DNA of 64,000 bases. Source: Melieria omissa. Its lineage: Eukaryota > Arthropoda > Insecta > Diptera > Ulidiidae. Numbering within the stretch: the first letter of the stretch is position 1; each line of letters begins with the position of its first letter. Position numbers and translations under genes: made by a program. The stretch covers positions 6,386,001 to 6,450,000 of the forward strand of contig OZ020269.1 in assembly GCA_963971225.1 (NCBI GenBank), read 5' to 3'. This document shows positions 12,501 to 24,500 of this stretch, one piece after another. The notes under the pieces are model-generated. The model searched no databases and was not told the DNA's origin. It saw only the letters and a program-made list of their open reading frames with translations.

Positions 12501-15500
12501 TCATAAAATTATGCAATATATAAATACAGTAAAATTCCTCATCACGAACAGTCCTTATAACAGCCCTCATAACCGGACAAATTTCATAGACACAACAATT
12601 CCATTAAGTTTTCCATACAACTACCATTCGTATTACCGGACGCTCTAATAACCGAACGCGGACACTATATTTTAAACCATTTTGATTAAAAAATCTCTCA
12701 TAAATGGTCAAAATTCAAAAATACGCCCAACCAGGTTTTTTTTAATTTGTACTATTTTTTTATAATACAATTATTTTATAATACAAATCTCACTCTTATT
12801 AGAAAATGAACATTAGAAGTTAAAACAATCAACAATTACAAAAGTTGTTCAACCAAAGCAGTACTAAAATTTAGCGACTTGTACAATGTATGTACTTTGC
12901 CCATACATTTCATAAATATTAATTAAATACATATTTAATTTTCATCAATTTGTATGAAATATTAAATAAATAAACGAAAAACACTTGGATACAATTTAAA
13001 CTAATTTTTTGTGCCCCCCTCCCATAAGCGGACAAATTTCATAGACACAACAATTCCATTAAGTTTTCCATACAACTACCATTCGTATTACCGGACGCTC
13101 TAATAACCGAACGCGGACACTATATTTTAAACCATTTTGATTAAAAAATCTCTCATAAACGGTCAAAATTCAAAAATACGCCCAACCAGGTTTTTTTTAA
13201 TTTGTACTATTTTTTTATAATACAATTATTTTATAATACAAATCTCACTCTTATTAGAAAATGAACATTAGAAGTTAAAACAATCACCAAAATTACTAAA
13301 ATTTAGCGACTTGTACAATGTATGTACTTTGCCCATACGTTTCATAAATATTCATTAAATACATATTTCATTTTCATCAATTTGTATGAAATATTAAATA
13401 AATAAACGAAAAACACTTGGATACAATTTAAACTAATTTCTGTGCCCCCCTCCCATAACCGGACAAAAACAGTGCAACGATCTCCGGTTATGAGGAATTT
13501 CACTGTACACGAGAACAAATTTATAGAAAACTGCAATATTAAAATTATAATGCCGAAATCATGAACAACTCTTCATTGTTAGTACCATAGTATAATAATA
13601 AAGTAGTCTAACCTGAGAGAGTATTTCTAATGTATTTCTATTTTGTTTACAAAAATTGGCAGACAATTTTATGAACAGAGCATGATACAATAAAATACAG
13701 GTAGTTTCATAAAGACAGATAAGAAGAAAATTGACAAATGAGAAATAAATTTGTTCTACTACTCTTTTCATTTTTGCCATAGGGCTGTAAATTTGTGGCT
13801 ATCAGTTTATGTAGTAACGTATCATAAAAATACTCTAAGAATTATTGTGTTTTCTAAATGTTTGCGCGGTGACCGACAGAAAAAAGAAGGCAGGTTTTTG
13901 GGTTGAAGCGTGGTGGTGTCTTTTATTAAGTAAGAAATAGCAGGTAGTCGAAGTTGTAGAGATCCACAAAACTGGCATTCTGGATACACCAGTCTCGGGC
14001 GGCAGTCGATTCACGACTCCGTCCTTTAATAAAGTGATTGAGGAAAAGAATAGATCTTTAACCTTCAATTAACAACTTATCTTGCGGGTGCACGATTTGC
14101 GTGGTTCTAATAGACTAAATGTGCGAGTCGTGGCGGTGCTCTTACTGCTAAAATTATTCTGTTGGCCTAGAGCTTTGAGGAAGCACTTCACAAATGAACT
14201 CAGTGTACACCACCAGTTTGACCATACTTTCAATATTAAAGTACCCATATAATGTATGTCTGCAATGTCCATAATTTGCATGGCAAACCACAACGTAAGT
14301 TTGTAGTTAAGCCTTTTAAAAATCACAACATTTTAATAACTTAATACTGAAATTCATGAAATTTACCGCATCAGTTGTAATGTTCAATTTGCAGAACAAA
14401 ATTACAGCAGTTATCCATTATTTGATCGCATCAACTATTAAAATTAACTACAACTACTACCAACTACTATTTCTGAATAAATTTCCTACCATTCATACTT
14501 TTTTCTGCATCATTAAAATTTTCTTCTTATTTGTCAAAAAGGCAACTGACTTTTAAATTTGATCGAATGAAATTACCTGAATATTATTGTACCATGGAAC
14601 AGAGTTTTGAAAATATTTTGTGTCAAATCAATATGAGCCTATGTTTTCTGTTGACAAATTTTGTATATCAAAATGAAATATTGTGAAAGTAATTTCAAAA
14701 AATGTGTACTCAAAAGAGGGGAGAGTTCAGGTTAGACTACTTTATAATTATACTATGGTTAGTACCAAATAAAAATTAAAAAACGCTACTGGAGTTACTT
14801 TTGCCACCACTAAATTAAAAACAAACCATTAAACAAACAACTGAAATACAAACAGAATAAAATTACAAGGAAGAAAATAGAAAACAAAAGAAGCTCAGTA
14901 CACTACACTATCATTAATTAGTCGATCTACTTGCAATTCAATAATAAGTTTATAACAAAAGTGAAAGCAAAAATATGCAGTGCAGATATACATAAGTATG
15001 TGGGTATGTTCGTATGCTTGAATGTATATTAAACCATGTGTGTGGTGTAATGAACTTACTTCCTCGTCGCGTATATCTTTGATGGTGTATGAGACGACTG
15101 TTATGCCCATATTGGCCAAATCAGATGAGGCCACCTCGAAAACTTGTTTGCTGAACTTTTTGCGATCTTTGTAGATCTCCTCCACGGTCATCGAGCCCAT
15201 AATTGCACGTTGATGACCCTCGAGCGTGACAAGTGCGATGTGCTGAATTTCGGCTTCGCCTTTTCCCAAAAATTGTTCGCACGCCGTCAACAGCATGTCC
15301 TCGTTTTGACCCTGTATCTTAACTTGGGCAATGCCGGTCACCGAGATAGGCACACCTTGGCTAGTGTACACACAGGGACTCTCCACCTGCAGTGTCATGG
15401 TGTTTAACGAAATTCTATACGTAACAAAAAGGCACATAAATCATTGCAAGGTCATTAATTAATGCTAATAAATTATTTTCACCTTTGAACACGTTGAATG

Positions 15501-16836
15501 GAAGGCCATACAAATGCCCGACCGCCAGGTACCAGAAGAGGTTTCATGTAGCAACATCCTGAAATAGATGAGATAGTCAAATTAATGTCTCTAATGCAAA
15601 AAAAGTAAGGAGATTATACAAAATTAAAAAAAATATATATAGTCAAAAGTCAATGGTTTGTTTTAAAGAAGTAATAGAGAGTTTCTCGCTCTTCACACCC
15701 GTGACTCGTGTTACGATTTACCAGATAAACAACTTTCACAAATGTCTACTTTCACTCTGTCTACTTTCAAATGTGTGTACTTCATTTTATGATTTCAAAT
15801 CATGAAAATAATGAGTCTTCAAATACGTAATCCCCTAATAAATTTTCCCCGCACATGCAAAATCATAAAATCTGGAAGAATCATTCTTCATCAACTTAAA
15901 CGAAACTTCAAAAGTAGGTCTTAGGTCTAGGAAATAAAATGGATCCAACGCAATTTCCATACTTCAACAACCAGTATTTCTTCTGTGCTATAATTAGAGC
16001 AAATGTGGAATCTTCGAATCTTTTAGCCACACTAACCTGATACAATTAAAACATCTGAATGTTAAATTTTGGCGCAAATGCGGGCACCCAATTACGAAAA
16101 ATCCAGCCTGATTGCACACACCACCACTACTACCTATTTGTATTAAACAGCATTCCATGCATATGATACCGAAAACCGCAAACAGGCGCAAACGTGAAGT
16201 GGTTCCTTCTAAAACAATGACGCAAGATTCACTTCTTTCGCTCAATGCCACCAGCGCCTAATTAATTAATTCGACGCTCTTAATGGAGAGCAATACTTTC
16301 GCCTCGACGTGACTGCCACCCATTTTACTTGTTCCACGGCATACGTCATGTCAACAAAAATGTATTAATAGCACCAAAATGTTCGTACGTTATCCACATT
16401 ATCTTTGAATTGATAAAACGTCTGTACAGTTTGCATGTTATTTAAGTTTGCAGGTGTTTTTTTTTAAGGAATTCTTCTTTGATGTAATTCGAAACGCTCC
16501 CGTTCGGCTGATCGCAATGCCTGAAGACTCTAAAACAAACACCCCTTGTCTTAAATTTAGCAAAAAACCCCCACTCATAATTGCAATTACGCATAGTTAA
16601 CCGAATGCTTAATAATTTCATAATTTTATATTTAAATTCAAGTATGGGCGAGAAAAAACGCCGCACCATACCACATTGCCGCAAACTGTAGAAAATCAAT
16701 AAACAACATGACGTCATGTTTTACTTTTTTGCACTAACTTAAATACAGCACCGAAGGACCAAACAATATGCATTTGTTAGTTACCTGAGACCACGAGCGC
16801 CTCATTCGGGCCACAAGTCACAAATCCCCAGGTCAT
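9552..16836 (-). CDS. Flo1: Flotillin-1, 7 coding exons
   Basis: Coding exons, in transcript order on the minus strand, are 16836-16785, 15558-15483, 15414-15060, 10933-10463, 10390-10247, 10078-9914 and 9569-9552. They sum to 1281 nt (426 aa). Flotillin-1 is a membrane-associated scaffold that forms hetero-oligomers with flotillin-2 in sterol-rich microdomains on the cytoplasmic face. Residues 1 to about 185 are the SPFH/PHB domain (start [18 protein letters not shown], then [13 protein letters not shown] and [19 protein letters not shown]). From about 190 to 360 it is Ala/Glu-rich coiled coil ([56 protein letters not shown]). The tail has [16 protein letters not shown]. The start is fixed by its match to other flotillins, and the CC dipeptide just after ALVVSG could be acylated. 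It lies downstream of Cdk5 on the same strand; I recall the two being neighbours in D. melanogaster. Confidence 0.95.
10934..15059 (-). other. Flotillin-1 intron 3, 4.1 kb
   Basis: This intron separates the SPFH-encoding exon from the coiled-coil exon, with the minus-strand donor GAA|GTAAGT at 15059 and acceptor CAG|GGATAT at 10934. It is very AT-rich. It hosts the pogo/mariner-type MITE at 12527-13505 and a weak coding-like relic at about 13900-14330. No other gene was seen. Confidence 0.7.
12525..13507. mobile_element. Pogo/mariner-type MITE with internal tandem repeat
   Basis: The element runs 12527-13505 (979 bp) and has a TA on each side (12525-12526 and 13506-13507). Its ends are inverted repeats, CAGTAAAATTCCTCAT on the left and the complement of CAGTGAAATTCCTCAT on the right. 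TA targets and CAGT-type termini fit the Tc1/mariner/pogo group. The body is made of two near-identical copies of a unit of about 440-450 bp beginning AACCGGACAAATTTCATAG (12571 and 13025); the start of a third copy is visible at 13457. There is no transposase frame. It lies in flotillin-1 intron 3. Confidence 0.8.
15559..16784 (-). other. Flotillin-1 intron 1
   Basis: This 1.2-kb AT-rich intron follows the 52-nt first coding exon. The donor TCAG|GTAACT sits at 16784 and the acceptor TTTCAG|GATG at 15559. I see no coding sequence or repeat in it that I can support. Confidence 0.7.
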
Positions 16837-17155
16837 CTTTCAATCGAATTTTTAATTCTATTTATCTTTAATGTTGTGGATTCTGCGATACAACACAATA
16901 ATTTGGAGCACTTGCTGTAGCTGCTATTACGACGTTTGGCGTGTCTGCCACCGAAAGCACTTATCAAAGTAAAAATAACACCACCACCCAATCTGTGGCA
17001 TCTCGGAGAGAGCACCAGCATGGGAGAATGTTGTTCCGGTGAGGGTTGCTGTGTACAAACAGTAATAGGAATTTCATTTTGAAGACAGAGTTGTTCAAAC
17101 GCTGAATAGCAAATGAACAGCACACAATAATACATGAAATCTTATATTTTTAATT

Positions 17156-18422
17156 TTAACCCTACTTCGCTGTAGTATCAAATTCCCTGTTAGTATCAAA
17201 TTTGATACTATTTTTATTTTTTTGGTTTTTTACAGTAAAACACAAACAAAATTTAATACATATTGTTTTTATATTTTAATTTTAAGCATTTCTCACACAA
17301 ATTGAACTTGTTACAATGCTCAGTACACAATGCCATATGGCAAGAACTGAACAAATTGCCATGTTTGTTAGCCTTTAGATTGTAGGGACACACCGCATCG
17401 AGCTCTTTTCTTTGGCTCTTGTCGATCAAATTTTCCGCACGAGCAGGCGCGTTCATTTCGCATCTTAATTGTGTGAGGTCCATGTGGGGGCTTTTTACAA
17501 CGCTCAATATGCGGATTCACAAGCTCTTTTGCTACCTTTTTTAGAAAATCACGTCTTTTGTCAGAGGAAGCCGAGTGAATATCTTTGAATACTATGTAGG
17601 CATTTATACCAGAAATATCCAGGATATAAAAAAAAAAATCGCAATTGGCCACCTCCAAACTCCTCGTTTAGCCGAAAAAGTTCCCATCATTTGGTCGCAC
17701 GTATCGAAATCTGATTTGGTTTTGTTATAGTCCAGGATCATCTGCGCCTTAGAGGCTTGCTCCGTTGAGATTTCTTTAGCCTGGTGCTCAACAATATGAC
17801 AACGGGGTTTCTTTTTGGTATATGAGCGCATAGACAAATTTTATTTTTATTATCAAAATCAAATTCGGTACTGCCGATTGGTTTATTACCGCAACAATTT
17901 CGTTCGCTTCAAATTTTCTATTCTTACGCACAGTGCCCAGTGATGTTACGGCAAGTCAGATCTTCCGTCATTTCGAGCACTACCCTTTGACCCTGATTAG
18001 TCTCTGGATGACCATTTCGAGGTTTACCTGTGTAAACTTGGGCATTCCACGAATACGAATTGCTGCTATCGCATGTAGCCCAAACTTGCATGCTGGAGGG
18101 TTGCCACCCACTTTCTGCTGTGGTATCCGGTTACTGGATGGTGTCCGGTTACTAGCACAACTACCCTATTCAATGAATAGAACTTTTACTATGGAGTTAC
18201 CTGGAAGGTCATGAATGAAACGCCCTATAGTATCATTTTTGATACTATAGGGAATTTGTAACGTTTCTAATATAGATATAAAAAAAAATTTGTTAATTTT
18301 TTCTTTTAAATTTTTTTAAGTATATCAATAAAATCTACAACCATTTTCACTCGTTCACAAAATATTTGAAAAAAACTAAAAAAAATAGTATCAAAAATGA
18401 TACTATAGGGAAGTAGAGTTAA
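17156..18422 (-). mobile_element. Decayed piggyBac-family element
   Basis: TTAA at 17156-17159 and 18419-18422 flanks the element, as piggyBac transposons do. The ends form an imperfect inverted repeat: left TTAACCCTACTTCGCTGTAG, right complement TTAACTCTACTTCCCTATAG. Subterminal copies of AGTATCAAAAATGATACTAT-like palindromes sit near both ends (about 17195-17210, 18228-18250 and 18386-18410). A broken minus-strand transposase reading lies inside. The element sits between the Cdk5 3' end and the flotillin-1 first exon. Confidence 0.85.
17253..18214 (-). pseudogene. piggyBac transposase remnant
   Basis: Minus-strand segments in different frames read as the C-terminal part of a piggyBac transposase. 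One has MILDYNKTKSDFDTCDQMMG followed by RRWP-like WRWPIAIFF, the region around the last catalytic Asp. The next has DISGINAYIVFKDIH, and the last is a Cys-rich tail (CPYN, SSCHMALCTEHC, CEKCLK) like the family's terminal zinc-binding domain. Further upstream, to about 18214, fragments such as TSLGTVRKNRK are recognisable but interrupted by stops. Frames shift near 17640 and 17500. It cannot be functional as read. Confidence 0.8.
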
Positions 18423-19170
18423 ATATTTTGTTGTTTTTTAAATTCCTTCCAAATGGTAAGCAGCCGCAGAAACATCCATTGCCCAAATTGTTGCCATTTA
18501 TATTGCACTAAAATATTATAACTGTAATTCGGTTCACGTGTTTCGTTACATTCTCCTTTTATTTGGTTTTCATTATTTTTTTACAAAAGGTGTATACTGG
18601 GAGGAGGTATAATGGCAACGTTTACATTTTCACAAATTTCAATTTAGTTGGCGCGGAACGCACCCTCTTCGCATAGGAGCAGTCTAAAACTAAGAACAGA
18701 ACTATTATAGTCCATTATAGGCCTAAAGTAGTGGATGGGGTTAAGGTCCTCAAAGCGCCTCAATCATATCATCCTTATTTTTGGTAATGGAATTAATTAC
18801 AATCTTAGGATAAATAGTTGCGTCAGAAGGTTGATTTGCAATTTGAAGAAAAAAGAGTGTAGCGTTAAACAATTTTAAACATTTCAATTGAGGAGAAAGG
18901 GAACAGCTAAAACGCGATTAAAACTGCAAAATATTGAACACTTTAGTAGCAGACTGTACAAACAATATGAAATCGAAGAGATGATCAGGGCTTGACACTG
19001 GGCGCCATAACTTTTCATTTAGGCAATTTTAAACTTTTTGAAATTTATCATGGACTGCAATAAAAGCTGAACAAACAACGAGGAAACTATACACGAACGC
19101 ATATATAAATATATATAAATAACGCAGGAAGCCACTTGAATAGTTAACACAGGGACAACGGAAGGGACAA

Positions 19171-19176
19171 TTTATT
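19171..19176 (-). terminator. Candidate Cdk5 polyadenylation signal
   Basis: TTTATT on the plus strand is AATAAA in the sense of Cdk5, about 330 bp after its stop codon. No other evidence distinguishes it from chance in AT-rich DNA. Confidence 0.35.
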
Positions 19177-19508
19177 GGTAGCACAGCCTCCCTTAGTTAT
19201 GAACAAAACCAGTTGTCAAACTCCCATCTTCCACATCAAACTCAAAGATTCACAACAGCAACGTTCCGTTTCTACTAAACTTCATCAAAGTTGCAATTTT
19301 CAAAAATCAAATACGCCAGTGAAATTCAGGCAAAGGACAAACTAGAATATGACGCAAGTGCTTAAAGTAGACTAAATACATTAGTATGCACTAAAGTACT
19401 GACCAAAATAGCTCACTCTCTCTTACTTATTGGATTACTTAACTAAATATCAATGGTTGTCAGCAGTGCAGTGCCCTTTTCACTTTATCGCCGCTAGCGG
19501 CACGCCTT

Positions 19509-20577
19509 TCAATGGTTTGAACTTTCGGTAAAGTACGGGTGCTGCATAGCTTGTTCAGCGCTAATGCGCTGATTGGGTCGACACACTAGCAGTTTCTGCA
19601 ACAAGTCTCGGCCTTTCGAATTGAGGCGGGGCACTATTTGACTCCAGGAAGTAATTGCAGGAAATGCTGTGTGAACAAGGAAAAAACATCATATTATTGC
19701 TTTAGTAGTAAAAATAAACTAAGAAATGCGGCACTTACATGGAAGCGCCACATAGTCGGACAGATGTGACACGCCTGGCCACGTTTCCTCGGTCGGCGTG
19801 CCGAGCACCCGGAATATCTTCATTAGTTGATCCAACACATCGGAGCCGGGAAAGAGCGGACGACCGGCATCGGCTAGCTCTGCGAAAATACACCCCGCCG
19901 ACCACATGTCAATGCTGGTGGTATACAGTTTTGCGCCAAACAGCACATCCGGCGGCCGGTACCACAGCGTCACCACTTCGGCGGAGTAGCACTTCACCGG
20001 TATTCCAAAAGCACGCGCCAAACCTACAATTCAAACATACAAAGGCAATGCAAATACAATGGCTGCCGCGTCTTATCATACCGAAGTCGGCTAGCTTCAG
20101 CTCGCCGTTTTTGTTTATCAGCAAATTCTGTGGCTTCAGATCGCGGTGCAGCACATTGTGGCTGTGACAGAACGCCAGGCCGCGCAGCAGCTGCAGCATG
20201 AAGCTGCGACAAACGGCCATATCGATTTCCCCATTCAGGCTGTCAAAGTACTTCTTCAGGTCCTGGTCGCAGTGCTCAAACACCAGCGTCAGCTTCTTGT
20301 CCGAGTGTAGCACGTCGTAAAGTCGCACGATGTTCTTGTGCTTCAGCTCCTGGAATGCGGCAAATAATCATCTATCGGTTAACAGTTCTGCGCGCGCCTC
20401 ACACCCCACCTTCAGTAGACAAATCTCTCGCAACGCCGAACTAGGGACACCTTCGTCATCCTCGTCCAGACGAACTCGCTTCAGCGCCACTATTTCCATC
20501 GTCTCGCGGTTGCGGCCCTTGAACACCGTGCCGTATGTGCCCTCGCCGATCTTCTCCAATTTTTCATACTTTTGCAT
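19509..20577 (-). CDS. Cdk5: Cyclin-dependent kinase 5, 4 exons
   Basis: Coding exons in transcript order are 20577-20410, 20349-20082, 20023-19739 and 19666-19509 (879 nt, 292 aa). Cdk5 is a proline-directed Ser/Thr kinase activated by p35-type partners; it acts in axon patterning and synapse function. The sequence has the Gly-rich loop GEGTYG (11-16), the ATP-binding Lys in VALKRV (K33), the PSSALREI helix that distinguishes Cdk5 from the PSTAIRE kinases, and the HRDLKPQN catalytic loop. [20 protein letters not shown] is the activation segment with Ser159, and [12 protein letters not shown] follows. Length matches the family (about 292-294 aa). The start is the only ATG before the conserved [10 protein letters not shown]. 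It is transcribed away from Rme-8, the two starts being about 925 bp apart. Confidence 0.97.
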
Positions 20578-21501
20578 TTTCCTAATTTATTATTACCACG
20601 ACGGCCAGAGACAGCAACGCTCCACAAAGCTGTTAACTCGATTTGCAGCGATTATTGTTTTTGCCAAAATGGCAGTGTTGCCAACGCTGCTACCGGATCG
20701 CCTCAGTTTGACAGCCGATGGGTTTCGGTATTTGGCGCTTTTCTCCATCATTCGCGCTGCCAATCGCGCTGTCAGCCGGTGACAACGGCTATTCGATGTG
20801 CACGCACCCTACAACCAAACGTCAATTGAGAAAACTGTGTTGTGCCTGTGGGAAGTTACTTTGCAAAAATACAAAAGAGGAATCCAATCAGATGTACACC
20901 AATTGTAGACCGTTTTTCATAAAAAATAAATAAATAAATGCGTCAGTTGTTGTTGCGTGCAATTCGCGTGAAAATGTTCTAACGTAAGTGGAGCACTAGG
21001 TGGTACTGTTGGCCGAGGTGGTCAGCAAGCAGCAGTCGGGGTAGGGGGAGCCAGGGCCATTTGGCGCAGCGGCTTCTGATGAAGTGCTGCGGCGGCTGTT
21101 GCTCTCGTTACCGCTGTCTCTGTTTTCGATACTGTTGCCGTCGCAAGTGAACTCCCCTTTTTGAGGGAAGCTGGTGTTGGAGCTTTGGCTTTTGCCGTTG
21201 CTGCTGATAACTGACCAATTAATCAGTGTGAAGCAAACAAATAAATCGTTGAACACTTTTGAGCTATGTGCGAACATGAGTCAAACGACAACAACAACGA
21301 CCGCAGCAGCTGCAGCAGCGACGGCAACGGCCGAGCGATTGTGACAGACCTGAGGAAATTGTGCTTAAACTTTGACATTTTCAGGGAACGCCGCTGGTTT
21401 CGTGATTGATTTTGCGTTTGAGACTGACGCCACACATCGGTCCGAAGAACACACACCCTCAGACATTTGCGGGTAGCACGCGCTGAGCAGCGTCGGCAGC
21501 A
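20578..21501. promoter_or_regulatory. Divergent Cdk5/Rme-8 promoter region
   Basis: The 924 bp between the start codons of Cdk5 (leftward) and Rme-8 (rightward) must hold both 5' UTRs and promoters. The half nearer Rme-8 contains CAG/CAA-rich sequence (about 21290-21330) and is less AT-rich than typical spacer here. A minus-strand 93-codon frame at 20996-21277 lies inside it and is listed separately. I could not place a TATA box or initiator with confidence. Confidence 0.5.
20996..21277 (-). CDS. Possible small protein, 93 aa, unrecognised
   Basis: This minus-strand frame starts at an ATG and ends in TAG. It reads MFAHSSKVFNDLFVCFTLIN, then a Ser/Asn-rich middle and a C-terminal part with PNGPGSPYPDCC. 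Codon choice leans to AGC, AAC, GGC and GCC, as in the confirmed genes here, and this is the only reason to take it seriously. It overlaps the presumed Rme-8 promoter and 5' UTR on the opposite strand, and I recognise no family. It could be a chance frame over Rme-8 5' UTR sequence. Confidence 0.25.
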   Translation of the reverse strand: MFAHSSKVFNDLFVCFTLINWSVISSNGKSQSSNTSFPQKGEFTCDGNSIENRDSGNESNSRRSTSSEAAAPNGPGSPYPDCCLLTTSANSTT

Positions 21502-24500
21502 ATGGTGCCGCCCAAGGAAAATCTGGACTTGGAATGCTTCTTGGTAACGAAACATTCATGGAAGGGCAAGTACAAGCGTATACTGTCCATTGGCACGGCA
21601 GGCATCTCCACCTACAATCCGGACAAGCTGGACTTGACCAATCGTTGGACCTACTCAGACATAGTCTCTGCGGCGCCGAGCAAAACTTCAAACGTAAGCA
21701 ACTTTACTGCAAAAGTAAACAATTTGCGCTGTTTGTGCAGCGGATGTGGTAGTTCGCATTGCGCTTATATTCATGTGACTCTCTTAATTGGCGGCATTCT
21801 AGATCGAAAAAAATTCCCTAATATTTTGCTCCAGCAATACGAGCCAATGGTTAAAATTAATGAAATTGGCATATAATTTGTGCTGTGCTCTGTTTAGGAT
21901 TGAGTAATTAGAAATAGTAGGAATGACATAGATTTTGACACTAAAAAGGTCTTTATGAACATAGCCAACATCTGCTCGGACTGGAGCTGGAACGTGTAAC
22001 TTTGTGAGGTAGTGCGAATGAACATGTGCCCTCGCCGTAAAAATGAATGCCTAACATTTTGAGAATATTTCGTTATTATACATAAGATCTTTGATAAAAA
22101 ATGCATAGGTATTGATGTTGTATAAACGTGGTCTTTTTCACATTGCAGATACCAAACGAGTTTGTGCTCACCATAAAAAAGGAAAAACGCTTGGACTCGA
22201 TACGGCTGTCCTCCGAGTATCGCAACGACATACTCAGCTCGATATTGAAGTACTACAAAGAATTCGCAGACAAACCGAAAAATTCACAAGTAAGCAATGA
22301 GTGAGAATGACCTAAGAAGTAATGCAAATTGTTAAACGTTTGAGCTTTGGTTTGTTTGGGTGTTTCGTATTGCAGCGTTTCCCCGCTTATAAATACCACT
22401 GGTCAGGCATTAGTCTACCCACGATGCTTGAAGTTACACCCTGTTCGCTGGACCAATTAGACCCTACCACCAACGAAGTGCTCACCAGTTATATGTACAA
22501 AGATATCGAAGGCATAATAGGTACCACTAGTCCCAGACTAGATCACAGTTCTTATTCACTTCAAGCATAGCACATTGTTATATTTTTATTTTTGCCAGCG
22601 ATTTCTTTTACTTGCCATAATTAATCTGTGTTTGTTCCCGAATTTTTTCGCACGTCCCAAGTAGGCATTTCCGATTATGATGGCGGAATTGTTATGGCCC
22701 ATGGGGGCTTCAGTCGCCTACATTTATTCAAAGCGCTTAATCACCACGAAATCGTGCAGAATATTGCACAGCGCTCGACACAATTTTTGGGTATCGAGAC
22801 GAAAATCCTCAAAAGTCAAATTACGCTGGAGCAATTCGAGCGCCAACGTTTCGGGAAATATAGGTAAGTACCAGAAGACGTGAGCTCATTAAATACAGCA
22901 TGCAAGTAATGCAATTTTGATCTTATTTTCAGTGGCGATCAATTTCAAACTTCGATGACCGAATTCACAGTGCAAAAGTTAACGCCTCGTCATCCAGATG
23001 CTGTGAAACGAATACTCTGTCTGACGGAGACCACCCTGCTGGAACGCGATCCGCAGACGTATAGTGTTTGCACCCTTCGTCTGCTGGCCGACGTGTTTGC
23101 GTTGGTGCGCGATAAGGATAATTTGCAAAAATTCTGCATCGAGTACAAAAACGGCATACTGCGCACCTATCTGACCAACGACAGAGACTCACTGCTGTCA
23201 ACCCTGCTCGATGCTGTTCGCTCCAGTGGCAACCAAGACGTACACGTACGCATTAACAACACCCCGCGCGGCAAACGCTACGTTCCCTTTAATTGTTCGG
23301 TTGACGAGGAGACAGAGGCGAATCTGTTGCGTTTGGTCATAAACAACTTTCAAAATCAAACCAGACGTTATGAAGTCCTGGAACGCTTCAATGCCAACAT
23401 TCCACACAGTGGTCTCAACTACAGTGTAACCCAAGATGTGAGTTTAGATAGTAGAGTGGCCTCCTGTAGGAAATGAACATTTCACTGGTTTATAATGCAG
23501 AGTCTTTTTGCGGAGAACAAAGAGAAACTTATCCTGAGTGCGCTGCAAGCATTGGCTCAAAAGGAGTTGGACAATCCAACAGCACAACTGAGCAATCTCG
23601 AAATCGAAGCCATATTTCATGCTCTCACGCGTCTGCTGGCCAGTAAAGTTGGCTATGCAGCCTTCACAAATTTACCTGGGTAAGGATATTTTGCTATTTT
23701 TTAGTCTTAAGTTTGGTTTTAACACTATTAAATAAACACTGATTTTTTCTTTAGCTTTCGCGAAATAATTGGGACGAAAATTGTGGCGGCCCTACGTAGA
23801 AAAGATCTAGCTGTGACTTATTCCGCCATTGATATGATTAATTCTCTAATGCACTCGGTGAATGCTGACCACGATCTTAAACAGGAGCAGTTGAATAAGT
23901 GTTCGATATTATCGTCTAAAGGTTTTTTGGAGACTTTGCTCAATATGTGGACAAATCATGTGGTACATCCTATAATCCTAAATATGTAATTTTTTATTGA
24001 AAACAATCTTGAAACATTTAACAGAGTCACGGCAGTGGCGCCTTAGTCCTTTCGGCCATGCTGGATTTCTTGACATTCGCACTATGTGTGCCTTACAGCG
24101 AGACCACTGACGGCAAGCAATTCGACGTCCTGCTTGAGCTCGTTGCCGATCGCGGCCGCTACCTATACAAACTCTTTCAGCACCCATCATTAGCCATTGT
24201 CAAGGGTGCGGGGCTTGTGTTACGCGCCATCATCGAGGAGGGTGAACTGCAAGTGGCACAACAAATGCAGGCGCTAGCTTTGGATGAAGCGGCGCTGTGT
24301 CGCCACCTATTAGTAGCATTATACACACCTTCCAATGACCCAACGCTGGTGACGCATCGTCAATTGTCACGGCATCTAATTGGTCTCTGGATAACCAATA
24401 ACGAGGACGCGCTCGAATTGTTTAAGCGCATATTTGTGAGTGGCTGCAATTTCTTCAAATTGAAAGTGACTTGACTTGATTGGTTCCACACTTTCTAGCC

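Noticed and set aside
20330..20829. Plus-strand frames at the Cdk5 5' end
   Set aside because: They are antisense to Cdk5 exons 1-2 and its promoter, with no recognisable domains.
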